From positions 1 to 59,961 of the forward strand of contig JAEZCA010000055.1 in the NCBI GenBank assembly GCA_023412665.1: a stretch of 59,961 bases of DNA. Reading direction: 5' to 3'. Shown one piece after another: positions 41,370 to 50,848 of the stretch. Source of the stretch: Bacillota bacterium. GTDB taxonomy: Bacteria > Bacillota > Clostridia > Acetivibrionales > DTU013. Numbering within the stretch: the first letter of the stretch is position 1; each line of letters begins with the position of its first letter. A program made the position numbers and the translations under genes. The notes beneath the pieces are model-generated. The model saw nothing but the letters and a program-made list of their open reading frames with translations, did not search any database and was not told the origin of the DNA.

Positions 41370-42158
41370 TTGAAGAGTTGTAATATTATTGATTCATTAG
41401 AAGCTGAAACTTTTAATGATATAGAAACAATAAAATATTTTGGAAATGATTTTTGGTTTTTAATGAATGGATCATGTGGCGACCTTGATTCCACTATGGA
41501 AGCAATATGCTTTATTGATTACATACTTAACGAAAATAAATGTAAATCTATATGTGATGTTATGTGTGGAAATGCACGACATATTTTGGGCTTATACCAA
41601 TTAGACTATGATGTAAGTGGAATAGATATTCATAACGAAATATTAGAATCTGTTAGACAATCATCAATTTATGATAATAAAATTAAACTAATTTCAGCAG
41701 ATATACGTGAATATTGCTTTGTGAAGAAATATGATTGTATTACTTTGCTAACTAGCTCAATAGGTTATTATGGGAAAAATATTGATATAAAGATTTTTCA
41801 GTTAATCTATAAATATCTAAACACTGATGGTGTAATTATAATAGATATTCCCAACACTAATGAATTGCTTAAGTCTGTTAAAAACCGAGATTGGTGTAAA
41901 GTGGAATCTGTTTATTATTTGTTTTCAAGCAAAATATCATTAGATAATGTAAAATACACCTCTATGGCAGTAATAGATAATACTACGGAAAGAAAGTACT
42001 TTTTAAAAATGCAACTATATACTGCTAATGAATTATGCAATATTTTAAGTGAAATTGGTTTTGAAAATATCAGAATTTATTATGATTTTAATCTTCATTT
42101 AACGGAAGAGAATCAATCAAGGAGAATACAGATTGTAGCAAAAAAGTTAAGATTATAA
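41370..42158 (+). CDS. Class I SAM-dependent methyltransferase
   Basis: About 262 residues. Motif I is CDVMCGNARHILG with the acidic partner in VSGIDIHNEIL, and motif IV is YDCITLLTSSIGYYG. These are typical of class I methyltransferases. The TTG at 41370 is preferred (GGAAGAG 9 nt upstream); an in-frame GTG at 41361 is too close to that site. Probably methylates the product or an intermediate; the acceptor atom (N, O, S or C) is unknown. Confidence 0.8.
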   Translation: MKSCNIIDSLEAETFNDIETIKYFGNDFWFLMNGSCGDLDSTMEAICFIDYILNENKCKSICDVMCGNARHILGLYQLDYDVSGIDIHNEILESVRQSSIYDNKIKLISADIREYCFVKKYDCITLLTSSIGYYGKNIDIKIFQLIYKYLNTDGVIIIDIPNTNELLKSVKNRDWCKVESVYYLFSSKISLDNVKYTSMAVIDNTTERKYFLKMQLYTANELCNILSEIGFENIRIYYDFNLHLTEENQSRRIQIVAKKLRL

Positions 42159-42210
42159 TGTAGTATCATGATGTAAATATGATACACGAAAAGAAAGGAT
42201 GCGTTCTGGT

Positions 42211-42588
42211 ATGGGAAAAAATGATGAACAAATAGATTGTTTTTTATATCATGCATATAGACCAGAGTTCTATAATATGTATCCTGATAATGATTATTGT
42301 AGCATAAGTGCTGAATCATTATTATGCTCTGACCATATTACATTACATATTAGTAATTCAAATACGCTTAAGGCGACTTTTACAGGTAATTGCTGCAGAA
42401 TATGTTTGGCTTGTACCTCTTTGGTTGTTAGTACAATTAATAAAAGTAATTTTGATGAGATAGATGAAATTGACTTAAACTTTATAAAGTATAAATTTGG
42501 TGCAGCAATTGTAGATTCGAAGAGAGAGTGCTGTACATTAGCATTGCAAGCATTAACTGCTTATAAAAAGAGAAAGGATGAGATATAA
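42211..42588 (+). CDS. SufU/IscU-like sulfur or Fe-S scaffold protein
   Basis: About 125 residues. Cys positions follow the U-type scaffold: Cys-Ser-Asp (LLCSDHI, for the usual Cys-Gly-Asp), then FTGNCCRICLACTS (for Gly-Cys-x-Ile-x-x-Ala-Ser) and ECCTLALQAL (for Cys-x-Leu). SufU proteins accept persulfide sulfur from a cysteine desulfurase, and one is encoded at 45683. Start ATG 42211 chosen because AAAGGATG lies 10 nt upstream. Additional doubled Cys pairs (Cys-Cys) are not usual in SufU. It may serve the PP-loop enzyme or the radical SAM clusters. Confidence 0.72.
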   Translation: MGKNDEQIDCFLYHAYRPEFYNMYPDNDYCSISAESLLCSDHITLHISNSNTLKATFTGNCCRICLACTSLVVSTINKSNFDEIDEIDLNFIKYKFGAAIVDSKRECCTLALQALTAYKKRKDEI

Positions 42589-42589
42589 A

Positions 42590-43462
42590 TTGGACATTAT
42601 TGAACTGCGAAAAAAACTAGATAATATTGTTTATGGGCAGCATTATGCTAAAGATAAATTATTAGCAGCTTTTTGTGCAAATATGGAGTTATATGATGCA
42701 CGTAGAAAATGGAATAATACTAATATTTTGTTATTTGGTCCTACGGGGGTCGGTAAAACATTCCTTGTAGAAAATCTTTGCAGTCTTTTAAATATTCCGA
42801 TTTATATTATTGATGCAAGTCGATTAACCCAAACAGGTTTTGCGGGTCAAAAAATTGATCATGCTTTGGAACAATTATTGCAAAAAAATAATGGTAATTT
42901 AAATGTTGCTCAACGTGCTGTTTTATTTATAGATGAATTCGATAAATTACACATGTCTAATGATGCCCATTATCATACGGATATAGCAGGCATGGGAGTG
43001 CAATATGAGCTTTTAAAACTTATGGAAGGAGCAACATATACTATTGAATATAATGGGCAGCAGATAGAATTTAATACTGAAAATTTTTTGATAGTTTGTG
43101 CAGGTTCATTCTCATATGTTAATGATATAGTACCTGACATGTGTGGAAGTTGGTTACAAAAGGCTGGTTTTATTAATGAGCTAATTGGTCGTTTTACACA
43201 TTTTATACAATTAAGTGAATTCAGTTCGAAAGACTATTATAAACTTCTAAATTCAGGTAATTTAGAAGTCATAAAAAAGTATGAATTTCTTTTAGGTAAA
43301 TACAACTACAAAATAGAACTCAATAAAGATGAATATGAAGATATAGTTAAAAAAGCTATGTCATCAAATTATGGAGTACGCACTATTAATATGTTACTTG
43401 AGAATATGTTATCAGATTTTTATTATAAGTGTATTATGTCATTAGGGAGGGAACTAGCTTGA
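42590..43462 (+). CDS. ClpX/HslU-like AAA+ unfoldase without zinc-binding domain
   Basis: About 290 residues. Walker A is GPTGVGKT, Walker B is VLFIDEFDKLHM, the pore-like region follows, and INELIGRFTHF carries the arginine finger region, as in ClpX. The N-terminal zinc-binding domain of ClpX is absent and there is no clear ClpP-binding Ile-Gly-Phe loop. That suggests remodelling rather than proteolysis. TTG 42590 is preferred (AAAGGATG upstream); an in-frame ATG at 42578 overlaps that site. In this context it may load a cofactor, dissociate a peptide-enzyme complex or mature a metalloprotein. Confidence 0.78.
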   Translation: MDIIELRKKLDNIVYGQHYAKDKLLAAFCANMELYDARRKWNNTNILLFGPTGVGKTFLVENLCSLLNIPIYIIDASRLTQTGFAGQKIDHALEQLLQKNNGNLNVAQRAVLFIDEFDKLHMSNDAHYHTDIAGMGVQYELLKLMEGATYTIEYNGQQIEFNTENFLIVCAGSFSYVNDIVPDMCGSWLQKAGFINELIGRFTHFIQLSEFSSKDYYKLLNSGNLEVIKKYEFLLGKYNYKIELNKDEYEDIVKKAMSSNYGVRTINMLLENMLSDFYYKCIMSLGRELA

Positions 43463-44349
43463 AATTAATGTGTCATGTTTTTACAACTTTAGACTGTAAT
43501 TTAGATTGTAAGTTCTGTTATGTGGATGCTAACAGAAAAATAGATGATGGCAATAATAGATTGGTTGAAATTGCTAAGTATTTAAATAATAAAGAAGTAG
43601 CTTTTATTCACATTGAGGGTGGAGAGCCATTTATAAATGATAATTTATTCGATTTTCTATCAGTTTCAGAACATAATGAATCTACAAGTATAGTTACCAA
43701 TGCAACATGCTTAGCTGATGGAAAATTAAATAAAGTTTTTGATTTTGGAATAAGAAAATTTGTGGTTTCTGTAGATGGATTAAGAGAAACACACAATTAT
43801 ATTCGAGGTAATGATTGCTTTGATAAAGTTGTGAGTTCTATACAGTTATTGAAAAAGTATAATTTTGATATAGCTATTTCACAGACCTTATTTCATGATA
43901 ATATTCATCAAATGAAGAAAGTAGTACAGTATTTCTCAGATATAGGTGTAAAAAAATTTAGATTTGGTGATGTGTTAAGTTTAGGGAGAGCCGAAAAAAG
44001 TTTAAACAACTTTGCATTAACTAAAGAGGATTACTCGTTTATTTTAGAGGAATTTAGTAATATAATTGACAACTTTGAAATTGATGTAAACCTTAGCATT
44101 AAGGGGTCTATTACCTTACCTGATGTACCAGATAGATTTATTTTTAAGAATTATGCATGTTCAAATAATGGATTACAGCTTGCTTTTATGTTTAATGGTG
44201 ATTGTTATTCATGCTCAAATATGGTTTGTCACGATGATTACCTTATCGGGAATATAAAAAATGAGCATTGTATTGATAACTATCTTAATAAAGCTGAATA
44301 CAAGGAATGTATAATTAACTGTAAGGGTCATGTATCTATATCGTTATAA
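43459..44349 (+). CDS. Radical SAM enzyme with SPASM/twitch-like C-terminus
   Basis: About 296 residues. The cluster motif is CNLDCKFC (Cys13, Cys17, Cys20), followed by IEGGEPF and VSVDGLRETHN, typical of peptide-modifying radical SAM proteins. The C-terminal part has several Cys (YACSNNG, CYSCSNMVC, INCKG) as in SPASM or twitch domains that hold a second Fe-S cluster. Such enzymes form thioether, C-C or epimer changes in ribosomal peptides. TTG 43459 overlaps the previous stop (TTGA) and follows GGGAGGG. The likely substrate is the 60-residue peptide. Confidence 0.85.
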   Translation: MKLMCHVFTTLDCNLDCKFCYVDANRKIDDGNNRLVEIAKYLNNKEVAFIHIEGGEPFINDNLFDFLSVSEHNESTSIVTNATCLADGKLNKVFDFGIRKFVVSVDGLRETHNYIRGNDCFDKVVSSIQLLKKYNFDIAISQTLFHDNIHQMKKVVQYFSDIGVKKFRFGDVLSLGRAEKSLNNFALTKEDYSFILEEFSNIIDNFEIDVNLSIKGSITLPDVPDRFIFKNYACSNNGLQLAFMFNGDCYSCSNMVCHDDYLIGNIKNEHCIDNYLNKAEYKECIINCKGHVSISL

Positions 44350-44413
44350 AAATGCGATTGTCTGTGCCTATCCGTACCTTCTGTATTTTTAAAATCATAA
44401 AGGAGGGAGTACT

Positions 44414-45625
44414 ATGTTTTCGAAAATTAATGATATTGTAAGTAATGCCTATCTTAACGTTCCTTTTTATGGTAAAAATTTTGAATCTGATAAATTATTG
44501 GTTACCAATTATAATGATTTATGCCAAATTCCCATAATAAGTAAAACTGATGTTAATGAAAGTTTAATTTCTAAAGCTTTAAATAGGAATGGCTTAATAA
44601 AGGAGCAAACGTCTGGATCTTCAGGGAAATATATTAGTATTTATAAAACATCATCTGAACGATCTTCTTTGGATTTGTTACTTTGGAAAAGAAGAAGAAT
44701 GCATTATAAAAGTGTTATGGCTGCAACACTTATTAGATTTAAGGCAGCAATAGATGACATTGGAGGATCATCAATTCCATTGGAACATCCAGAAAAGATA
44801 GGGAACACTATTTTTCTTCCTACCTTTAAAATTGATGTTGAAATGATAAATGAATTCTATAATATGATTTCAGATGAAAAAGAATTGTGGATTTGGGGGC
44901 CTCCGTCATTGATCTATCTATTAGCTTTACAGGTACATCACTCATTTGATATTAAAACTAGAAAAATTAAGCTTATAGAGCTAAATGGAGAGATGGTTTT
45001 TGAGTATCAAAAAAGATATATTGAAGAAGTATTTCAGTGTCCAGTTGTAAATCATTATGGGAGTAGAGAATTTTGGGGTATTGCCTATGAATGCCGGTAT
45101 CATAACTTGCATATATTTGAGGAATCAGTTTTTATTGAAATACTAGATGGTTATAACAAACCTCAGTTAAGCGATAAGGAAGGGGAATTAGTGATAACCG
45201 GTTTGCTCTGTTCTGCCATGCCTTTTATAAGGTATAAAATTGGTGATACTGGAAAAATTGTTACTTCTAATTGTGCTTGTGGTTCATGCAATCGTATTTT
45301 GGAATTATTAGGTGGCCGAACATCAGATTATATTATAGGAAATAAAGGAGAATTAAGTAGTTCAATGGTATTTGCCCATATAGTGTCATGTATTAATCAA
45401 AGTAGTATTAAGATATTGCAGTTTAAGGTTGTTCAAATTGACATAAATGATTTTGTTGTATATTTAGTAGTAACAGAAGAGATGGAATCCAATAATATAG
45501 AGCAAACGTTTTTTGAATTAGCTGAAAGATTAATTCACAAAGAAATAAAAATTAAAATTCGATATACAAATTTTATAAAAAATGATGCAAATGGAAAATT
45601 CAGATATTTCATACCAATGAAGTAA
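44414..45625 (+). CDS. PaaK/CapK-like adenylating enzyme
   Basis: 403 residues. The nucleotide loop is TSGSSGK near residue 61, the YGSREF motif lies near 216, and a zinc-knuckle-like CACGSCNRILELLGGR near 290 is shared with phenylacetate-CoA ligase-like and coenzyme F390 synthetase-like enzymes. NDANGKFRYF near the end supplies the A10-type Lys. It should adenylate a carboxylate; it is the second adenylating enzyme of the locus. The partner acceptor (carrier, peptide or sulfur donor) is unknown. GGAGGG upstream. Confidence 0.78.
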   Translation: MFSKINDIVSNAYLNVPFYGKNFESDKLLVTNYNDLCQIPIISKTDVNESLISKALNRNGLIKEQTSGSSGKYISIYKTSSERSSLDLLLWKRRRMHYKSVMAATLIRFKAAIDDIGGSSIPLEHPEKIGNTIFLPTFKIDVEMINEFYNMISDEKELWIWGPPSLIYLLALQVHHSFDIKTRKIKLIELNGEMVFEYQKRYIEEVFQCPVVNHYGSREFWGIAYECRYHNLHIFEESVFIEILDGYNKPQLSDKEGELVITGLLCSAMPFIRYKIGDTGKIVTSNCACGSCNRILELLGGRTSDYIIGNKGELSSSMVFAHIVSCINQSSIKILQFKVVQIDINDFVVYLVVTEEMESNNIEQTFFELAERLIHKEIKIKIRYTNFIKNDANGKFRYFIPMK

Positions 45626-45682
45626 GATTAATGATTTTGAGCGTGTTAACATAGAAAAAAATAAAGGAATTAGATTATTATT

Positions 45683-46822
45683 ATGATCTACCTAGACAAT
45701 GCCTCAACAACAAAATTAGATACTGATGCCCTAAATTCTATGATGCCATTTTTGGGGGATAAATTCGGCAACCCGTCTAGTATACATCAACTAGGTCGTA
45801 CTGCAAAAGAAAAAGTAAATGAATCCCGCAGCATTGTTTCTAATGGCATAAGATGTAAAAAAAATGAAATATATTTTACTTCGTGTGGAAGTGAGAGTAA
45901 TAACTCGATAATTAAGGGTATCGTCAATAATTCTTGTATCCCAAAGAAACATGTTATAACTACACAAATTGAACATCCTTCTGTTCTGAACACATGTAAA
46001 TATCTTGAATCGAAAGGGGTTTCAATAACGTATTTACCTGTTGATAAAAGAGGTTACATTTCTTTATCAGAACTAGCAGATAGAATTACTAATAATACAG
46101 TGTTGATATCAGTTATATTTGCCAACAATGAAATTGGTACAATTCAGAATATAAAAGCAATTTCGCAAATAGCAAGAAATAGCGGAGTCATATTTCATAC
46201 AGATGCAGTTCAAGCAGTTTGTCATGTTGAAATCGATGTAGATGAGTTAGGTATTGATGCGATGTCTGCATCATCTCATAAATTTAATGGACCGAAGGGA
46301 GTGGGATTCACTTATTTACGTAATGGGATTACAGTAGAGAAATTTTTACATGGAGGGATGCAGGAATACAATATGCGTGCTGGTACGGAAAATGTTGCTG
46401 GAATTATTGGTACAGCTATTGCATTTAAAAATAACATTGAAAATTTAAAACAAAATCAAAAAATTCTTATGAGATTAACGAAAGAAACAATCAAAATGTT
46501 GAGTTATTCTATTACAGATATCATGATTAATGGTGATCCAAATAACGGTTTGCCTGGATTATTAAATTTCACTGTACCTAATATTGAGTCGGAAGTAACT
46601 ATGTCATTTCTAGATTCATTAGGTATATGCGTTTCAATGGGGTCTGCGTGTTCAAACTTGCATGCAGACAAATCACATGTTTTAAAAGCTATAGGCTTAA
46701 GTGATAAAGGAATAAATTCTTCTATAAGAATATCATATGGAAAAAGTAATACGGTTGAAGATGTGACAAAACTAGTAGAAGCATTAAAAACTTTAATAAG
46801 TAAAGTACATTTACATAAATAA
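45683..46822 (+). CDS. Cysteine desulfurase, NifS/IscS type
   Basis: 379 residues. MIYLDNASTT start, the PLP Lys in SSHKFNGPKGVG (near 205) and the active-site Cys in MGSACSNLH (near 325) are diagnostic of group I desulfurases. It frees sulfur from L-cysteine as a bound persulfide. With the SufU-like protein and ThiS/PP-loop enzyme it makes a complete sulfur relay within the cargo, rather than relying on host enzymes. Ribosome binding site AAAGGAA. Confidence 0.9.
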   Translation: MIYLDNASTTKLDTDALNSMMPFLGDKFGNPSSIHQLGRTAKEKVNESRSIVSNGIRCKKNEIYFTSCGSESNNSIIKGIVNNSCIPKKHVITTQIEHPSVLNTCKYLESKGVSITYLPVDKRGYISLSELADRITNNTVLISVIFANNEIGTIQNIKAISQIARNSGVIFHTDAVQAVCHVEIDVDELGIDAMSASSHKFNGPKGVGFTYLRNGITVEKFLHGGMQEYNMRAGTENVAGIIGTAIAFKNNIENLKQNQKILMRLTKETIKMLSYSITDIMINGDPNNGLPGLLNFTVPNIESEVTMSFLDSLGICVSMGSACSNLHADKSHVLKAIGLSDKGINSSIRISYGKSNTVEDVTKLVEALKTLISKVHLHK

Positions 46823-46969
46823 GTTATTCATAATATATACTTTCACAGGAGAAGCTGGCCATAATCTCATATAACCTTTAATTGGGAGATTTAGTCTTAA
46901 TTAGCAAGGTGGGTATTCATAAAAGTGAAAGGGTCATGTAATATAATCTGATACAAAGAGGCTAGATAG

Positions 46970-48799
46970 ATGAATGCAAAGTTAAAAAAAACATACTCGC
47001 TTATATCAAATACAGTTTATATGTTCAGGAGTTTGTGGCAAGTGTCCCAGATATCAGCTATATGCTGTGGAGCAGGTATTTTTATCAGAGTGGTTCTACC
47101 TTTTGCAGGTATAATGATGCCAAAGCTAGTTATAGACGCGATTGAGGCCCGCGTCTCTCCTTTCTATTTCATCTTGATCGTCGGTGGTATAGCGTTCATT
47201 ATGGTTATACTGAACTTTTTGAATGGATACTGTGATGCTAAAATTAACAAATTAAGTGGTATGATCCTATCATTTGAGTATTCCTGTGTGGAAAAAGAGA
47301 AAGTAATGGATATGGACTATGAGCTGTATGAGAATCCAGACGTTATATCGATAAACGACAAGGCTCATCAAGCCATTCAAAATAACTACACGCCAGCAAT
47401 GAATCTTCCGCGCACATTTGTAGAGTTTACAGTCAATATTTTGGGGTTAGTTCTATACGGAAGCATAATTGCTATGATCCACCCTCTTATTATCCTTTTT
47501 CTTATGCTTACGACCGCAATTAACTGGTTCTTTTTACGCGCCGCGCGAAGATATGAGGAACATACAAGGGATGAGCGTTCGAAGCTAGACCGCAAATATA
47601 GGTATGTCTCTAGATGTATGAAGGATCCTGAGATGGCTAAGGATGTCAGGCTGTATTCGATGTATAAGTGGTTTCTTGATATGGTAAGGTTACTCACTAA
47701 AAAAATCAAATTGATGGAGGGCAAGGTTCAGAACCGAAACATGATTTCGCAGCTTGTAAATGGATTTTTAATCCTTATACGAGATAGTGCAGTTTATGCG
47801 TACCTTATTTGGCTCTTGCTGAAAGGCGATATAGCTATCGGTGATTTTGTGCTTGTTTTCGCGGCGGTAGGAAGCTTTGCAGGCTTGATTACAGGCATCA
47901 TATTTAAGACAAGCGAGTTTTTTAGAGCATCAAGTGAGGTTTCCGATATAAGGGTATTCTTTGATCTCCCTGACAAAACAAATCGCAGTAAAGGGGTACC
48001 TCTTCCAACGAAAAGTCAAATGCCTTTAAGCATCACGCTTGAGAGTGTCAGCTACACATATCCAAAAGCCGAAAAACCTACGCTCAGAGATATAAATGTA
48101 AGCATAAAACCAGGCGAGCGTATAGCTATAGTAGGTATGAACGGTGCTGGAAAGACTACTTTAGTAAAACTTCTATGCGGTCTGTACAGACCAAATTTAG
48201 GTATTATCAGGATTAACGGTGTTGATATAAACAAATATAACCGTGATGAATATTTTACTCTATTTTCGGTAGTGTTTCAGGATATATACTTGCTTACAGA
48301 TTCGATAGCGGGCAATGTATCGCAGCAGATGGTAGAGAATACTGATTTACAACGCGTTGAGAAGTCTCTTAAACTAGCAGGCCTCTATGACAAGGTAAAG
48401 ACACTTCAAAATGGTGTAAACACCCAGCTAGTTAAAAGTGTTAATGAAAGAGCAACCGAATTATCCGGCGGTGAAAAACAAAAACTCGCACTTGCTAGGG
48501 CGCTCTATAAGGACGCACCGGTCATAATACTTGATGAGCCTACTGCAGCGCTCGATCCTATTGCTGAAAACGAGATTTACCAAAAATATGCCGAACTGAC
48601 CGAGGGGCGGACATCGGTCTATATCTCACACAGGCTTGCAAGTACACGCTTTTGCGATCGAATACTGTTCCTCGATAACCAGACCATAGAGGAGGAGGGC
48701 ACTCATGACGAATTAATGAGATTAGGAGGTAAATACGCGAATATGTTCAACATTCAAAGTAGCTATTATTCAAAGGAGGAGGCGCATTGTGTTAAGTAA
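46970..48799 (+). CDS. ABC exporter half-transporter 1
   Basis: 609 residues with six N-terminal membrane helices (about 30-330) and a C-terminal nucleotide-binding domain. Walker A is GMNGAGKTTLVKLL, the signature is ELSGGEKQKLALARAL, Walker B is VIILDEPTAALDP and a switch His lies in YISHRLAS. No C39 peptidase domain. Base composition is less AT-rich than the genes before it. It overlaps the second half-transporter by 11 nt, so a heterodimeric exporter for product export or immunity is likely. A TATAAT at 46942-46947 may be part of a separate promoter. Confidence 0.88.
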   Translation: MNAKLKKTYSLISNTVYMFRSLWQVSQISAICCGAGIFIRVVLPFAGIMMPKLVIDAIEARVSPFYFILIVGGIAFIMVILNFLNGYCDAKINKLSGMILSFEYSCVEKEKVMDMDYELYENPDVISINDKAHQAIQNNYTPAMNLPRTFVEFTVNILGLVLYGSIIAMIHPLIILFLMLTTAINWFFLRAARRYEEHTRDERSKLDRKYRYVSRCMKDPEMAKDVRLYSMYKWFLDMVRLLTKKIKLMEGKVQNRNMISQLVNGFLILIRDSAVYAYLIWLLLKGDIAIGDFVLVFAAVGSFAGLITGIIFKTSEFFRASSEVSDIRVFFDLPDKTNRSKGVPLPTKSQMPLSITLESVSYTYPKAEKPTLRDINVSIKPGERIAIVGMNGAGKTTLVKLLCGLYRPNLGIIRINGVDINKYNRDEYFTLFSVVFQDIYLLTDSIAGNVSQQMVENTDLQRVEKSLKLAGLYDKVKTLQNGVNTQLVKSVNERATELSGGEKQKLALARALYKDAPVIILDEPTAALDPIAENEIYQKYAELTEGRTSVYISHRLASTRFCDRILFLDNQTIEEEGTHDELMRLGGKYANMFNIQSSYYSKEEAHCVK

Positions 48800-50636
48800 A
48801 AAAAGGGCATTGCTTTGGCACGGGCTGTCACTCATTAAGCGTGGGATGGGGATGATACACACACTTGAGCCGTCATATTTCCGAATGACTGCTATACAAT
48901 CAGTTATAGACGCCTCGCAACCGCTTATCACTCTGTACATGTCGGCTCTGATCCTTAATGAGTTAGCTGGGACACGTAATATAAACACACTTGTGATATT
49001 TGTTTTACTCACAGTCGGCATAAACCTTCTGTTTACAGTTTTACGTGCCGTAATATCACGTAAATTATCTGTAATTCAAAACAAGATATGGCAACGTGTA
49101 CACATGTTATGTGATGAACGATGTTGCTCACTTGATTATGAGTATATGGAACAGACCTATATTGCAGAACTTACCCAATATATTGATACGAACATGAACG
49201 CGACAGGCGGTGGGTTTCTCCGACTTTTTTGGCTATTGCCATCAGCATTCCAATCATTGAGCAGCACAATAATTTCATGTGTGCTGTTAGCTGGTATGTT
49301 CGTTAGCGTGGGCGAATACAAAAGATCATTTATAACATCACCATTTGCCTCTGTAATCCTTGTCTCAGTTATTATAATTTCCATCATATCAATCTCAAGA
49401 TTGAGTTTGTACTATCAAAATAAAAGAATTAATATTTTGAAGTTGCTTCCTAAATCGAATACACTATTAGAATATTACAATAATTATATAAAGGTAAACC
49501 AGGCTGGTAAGGACATTAGGCTTTATGGTCAGTCAAAAACTATAATGGACATTGTCCGTAACCGATACGGCGGTACTGAATTTGGTATTAAAGAAGATAA
49601 GTATGGTAGTAGGAGTGGAGGTTTAACGGCAGCAATAAACTCCATTGCTGGAGGGTTTGCTTATCTTTTTGTCGGATTACGTGCACTTGCCGGAATGTAC
49701 TCCATAGGGAGTGTAGTACAGTATGTCGGTGCGATAACGGGCTTTATCGGTAGTCTCATATCGCTTACGAGTGTTTGCGCATTAATTTGGGCTAACAATG
49801 AGCATTTTAAGACAATATATGAGTATTTTGATCTACCTGATATTAAATATAAGGGGACTCTTACCATAGAAAAAGGCAACAATACTTCATATGAGATCGA
49901 ATTTCATGACGTCTCGTTCAAGTACCCAAATTCAGATGTATATGCCTTGCGTAACCTTTCTATTAAATTTGCTATTGGTGAAAAGTTGGCAGTGGTAGGA
50001 ATGAATGGTTCGGGAAAGACTACTATGATTAAGCTACTGTGCCGCCTATATGATCCAGATGAGGGTTATATCACGCTTAATGGCATAGATATTAAAAAGT
50101 ATACGTATGACGAATATTTGAACTTATTTTCTATTGTCTTTCAGGATTTCAGGTTGCTGTCCTTCTCATTAGGACAGAATATCGCTGCGGCGATGGAATA
50201 CAATGACGAATTGGCAAATGAGGCTCTTGATAAGGTGGGATATGGTGAACGGCTCAAAAAAATGGCTATGGGACTTCATACTCCACTTTACAAAAACTAT
50301 GATGATGAGGGTGTAGAAATTTCGGGCGGCGAGGCTCAGAAGATAGCTCTTGCCAGAGCTATATATAAAAACGCACCATTTATAATTCTGGATGAACCGA
50401 CAGCGGCGCTCGATCCTATTGCTGAAAATGAGATATACAATAAATTTAACAAAATTGTTAATAACAACACAACAATATACATTTCCCATAGGCTCTCTTC
50501 CTGCCGGTTTTGTGACAACATTGTTGTTTTCGACGCGGGTATGCTTGTACAACGCGGCTCGCACAATGAGCTTATTGAAGATGAAGGTGGAAAATACTAC
50601 GAATTATGGCATGCTCAGGCGCAGTATTATAAGTGA
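48789..50636 (+). CDS. ABC exporter half-transporter 2
   Basis: 615 residues with the same plan as the preceding gene: six membrane helices, Walker A GMNGSGKTTMIKLL, signature EISGGEAQKIALARAI, Walker B FIILDEPTAALDP, switch His in YISHRLSS. GTG start after AAAGGAGGAGG, inside the end of the first half-transporter gene. Both nucleotide-binding domains look catalytically complete. The 200 bp after the stop hold no clear gene, although an overlapping frame runs on to 50778. Confidence 0.88.
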   Translation: MLSKKRALLWHGLSLIKRGMGMIHTLEPSYFRMTAIQSVIDASQPLITLYMSALILNELAGTRNINTLVIFVLLTVGINLLFTVLRAVISRKLSVIQNKIWQRVHMLCDERCCSLDYEYMEQTYIAELTQYIDTNMNATGGGFLRLFWLLPSAFQSLSSTIISCVLLAGMFVSVGEYKRSFITSPFASVILVSVIIISIISISRLSLYYQNKRINILKLLPKSNTLLEYYNNYIKVNQAGKDIRLYGQSKTIMDIVRNRYGGTEFGIKEDKYGSRSGGLTAAINSIAGGFAYLFVGLRALAGMYSIGSVVQYVGAITGFIGSLISLTSVCALIWANNEHFKTIYEYFDLPDIKYKGTLTIEKGNNTSYEIEFHDVSFKYPNSDVYALRNLSIKFAIGEKLAVVGMNGSGKTTMIKLLCRLYDPDEGYITLNGIDIKKYTYDEYLNLFSIVFQDFRLLSFSLGQNIAAAMEYNDELANEALDKVGYGERLKKMAMGLHTPLYKNYDDEGVEISGGEAQKIALARAIYKNAPFIILDEPTAALDPIAENEIYNKFNKIVNNNTTIYISHRLSSCRFCDNIVVFDAGMLVQRGSHNELIEDEGGKYYELWHAQAQYYK

Positions 50637-50848
50637 GTATATAGATTACTGTAAAGCCTTGCTAATAGGTAAAGCTACTCAAATAGAAACGTTCTTGAAG
50701 GGTTGCTTTCACATTGCCTGCAAGATGAAAAAGATAAAAAGGAATATACATAAGGTAATAGGAAAGCCCTCAATGTAAGGTGAATTAAAACGATTTTACT
50801 AACTCAGTACTAGTAAATACTGCTAGTTCATTAATTATGGTGATAAAG

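Noticed and set aside
46970..50636. Bacteriocin-type peptidase-containing ABC transporters
   Set aside because: Neither protein has an N-terminal C39 peptidase domain, so they are not leader-cleaving exporters.
50637..50778. Open frame continuing past the second ABC gene (…KALLIGKATQIETFLKGC…)
   Set aside because: It overlaps the ABC gene in another frame, has no own start or ribosome binding site; possibly the remnant of a former gene, but not supportable.
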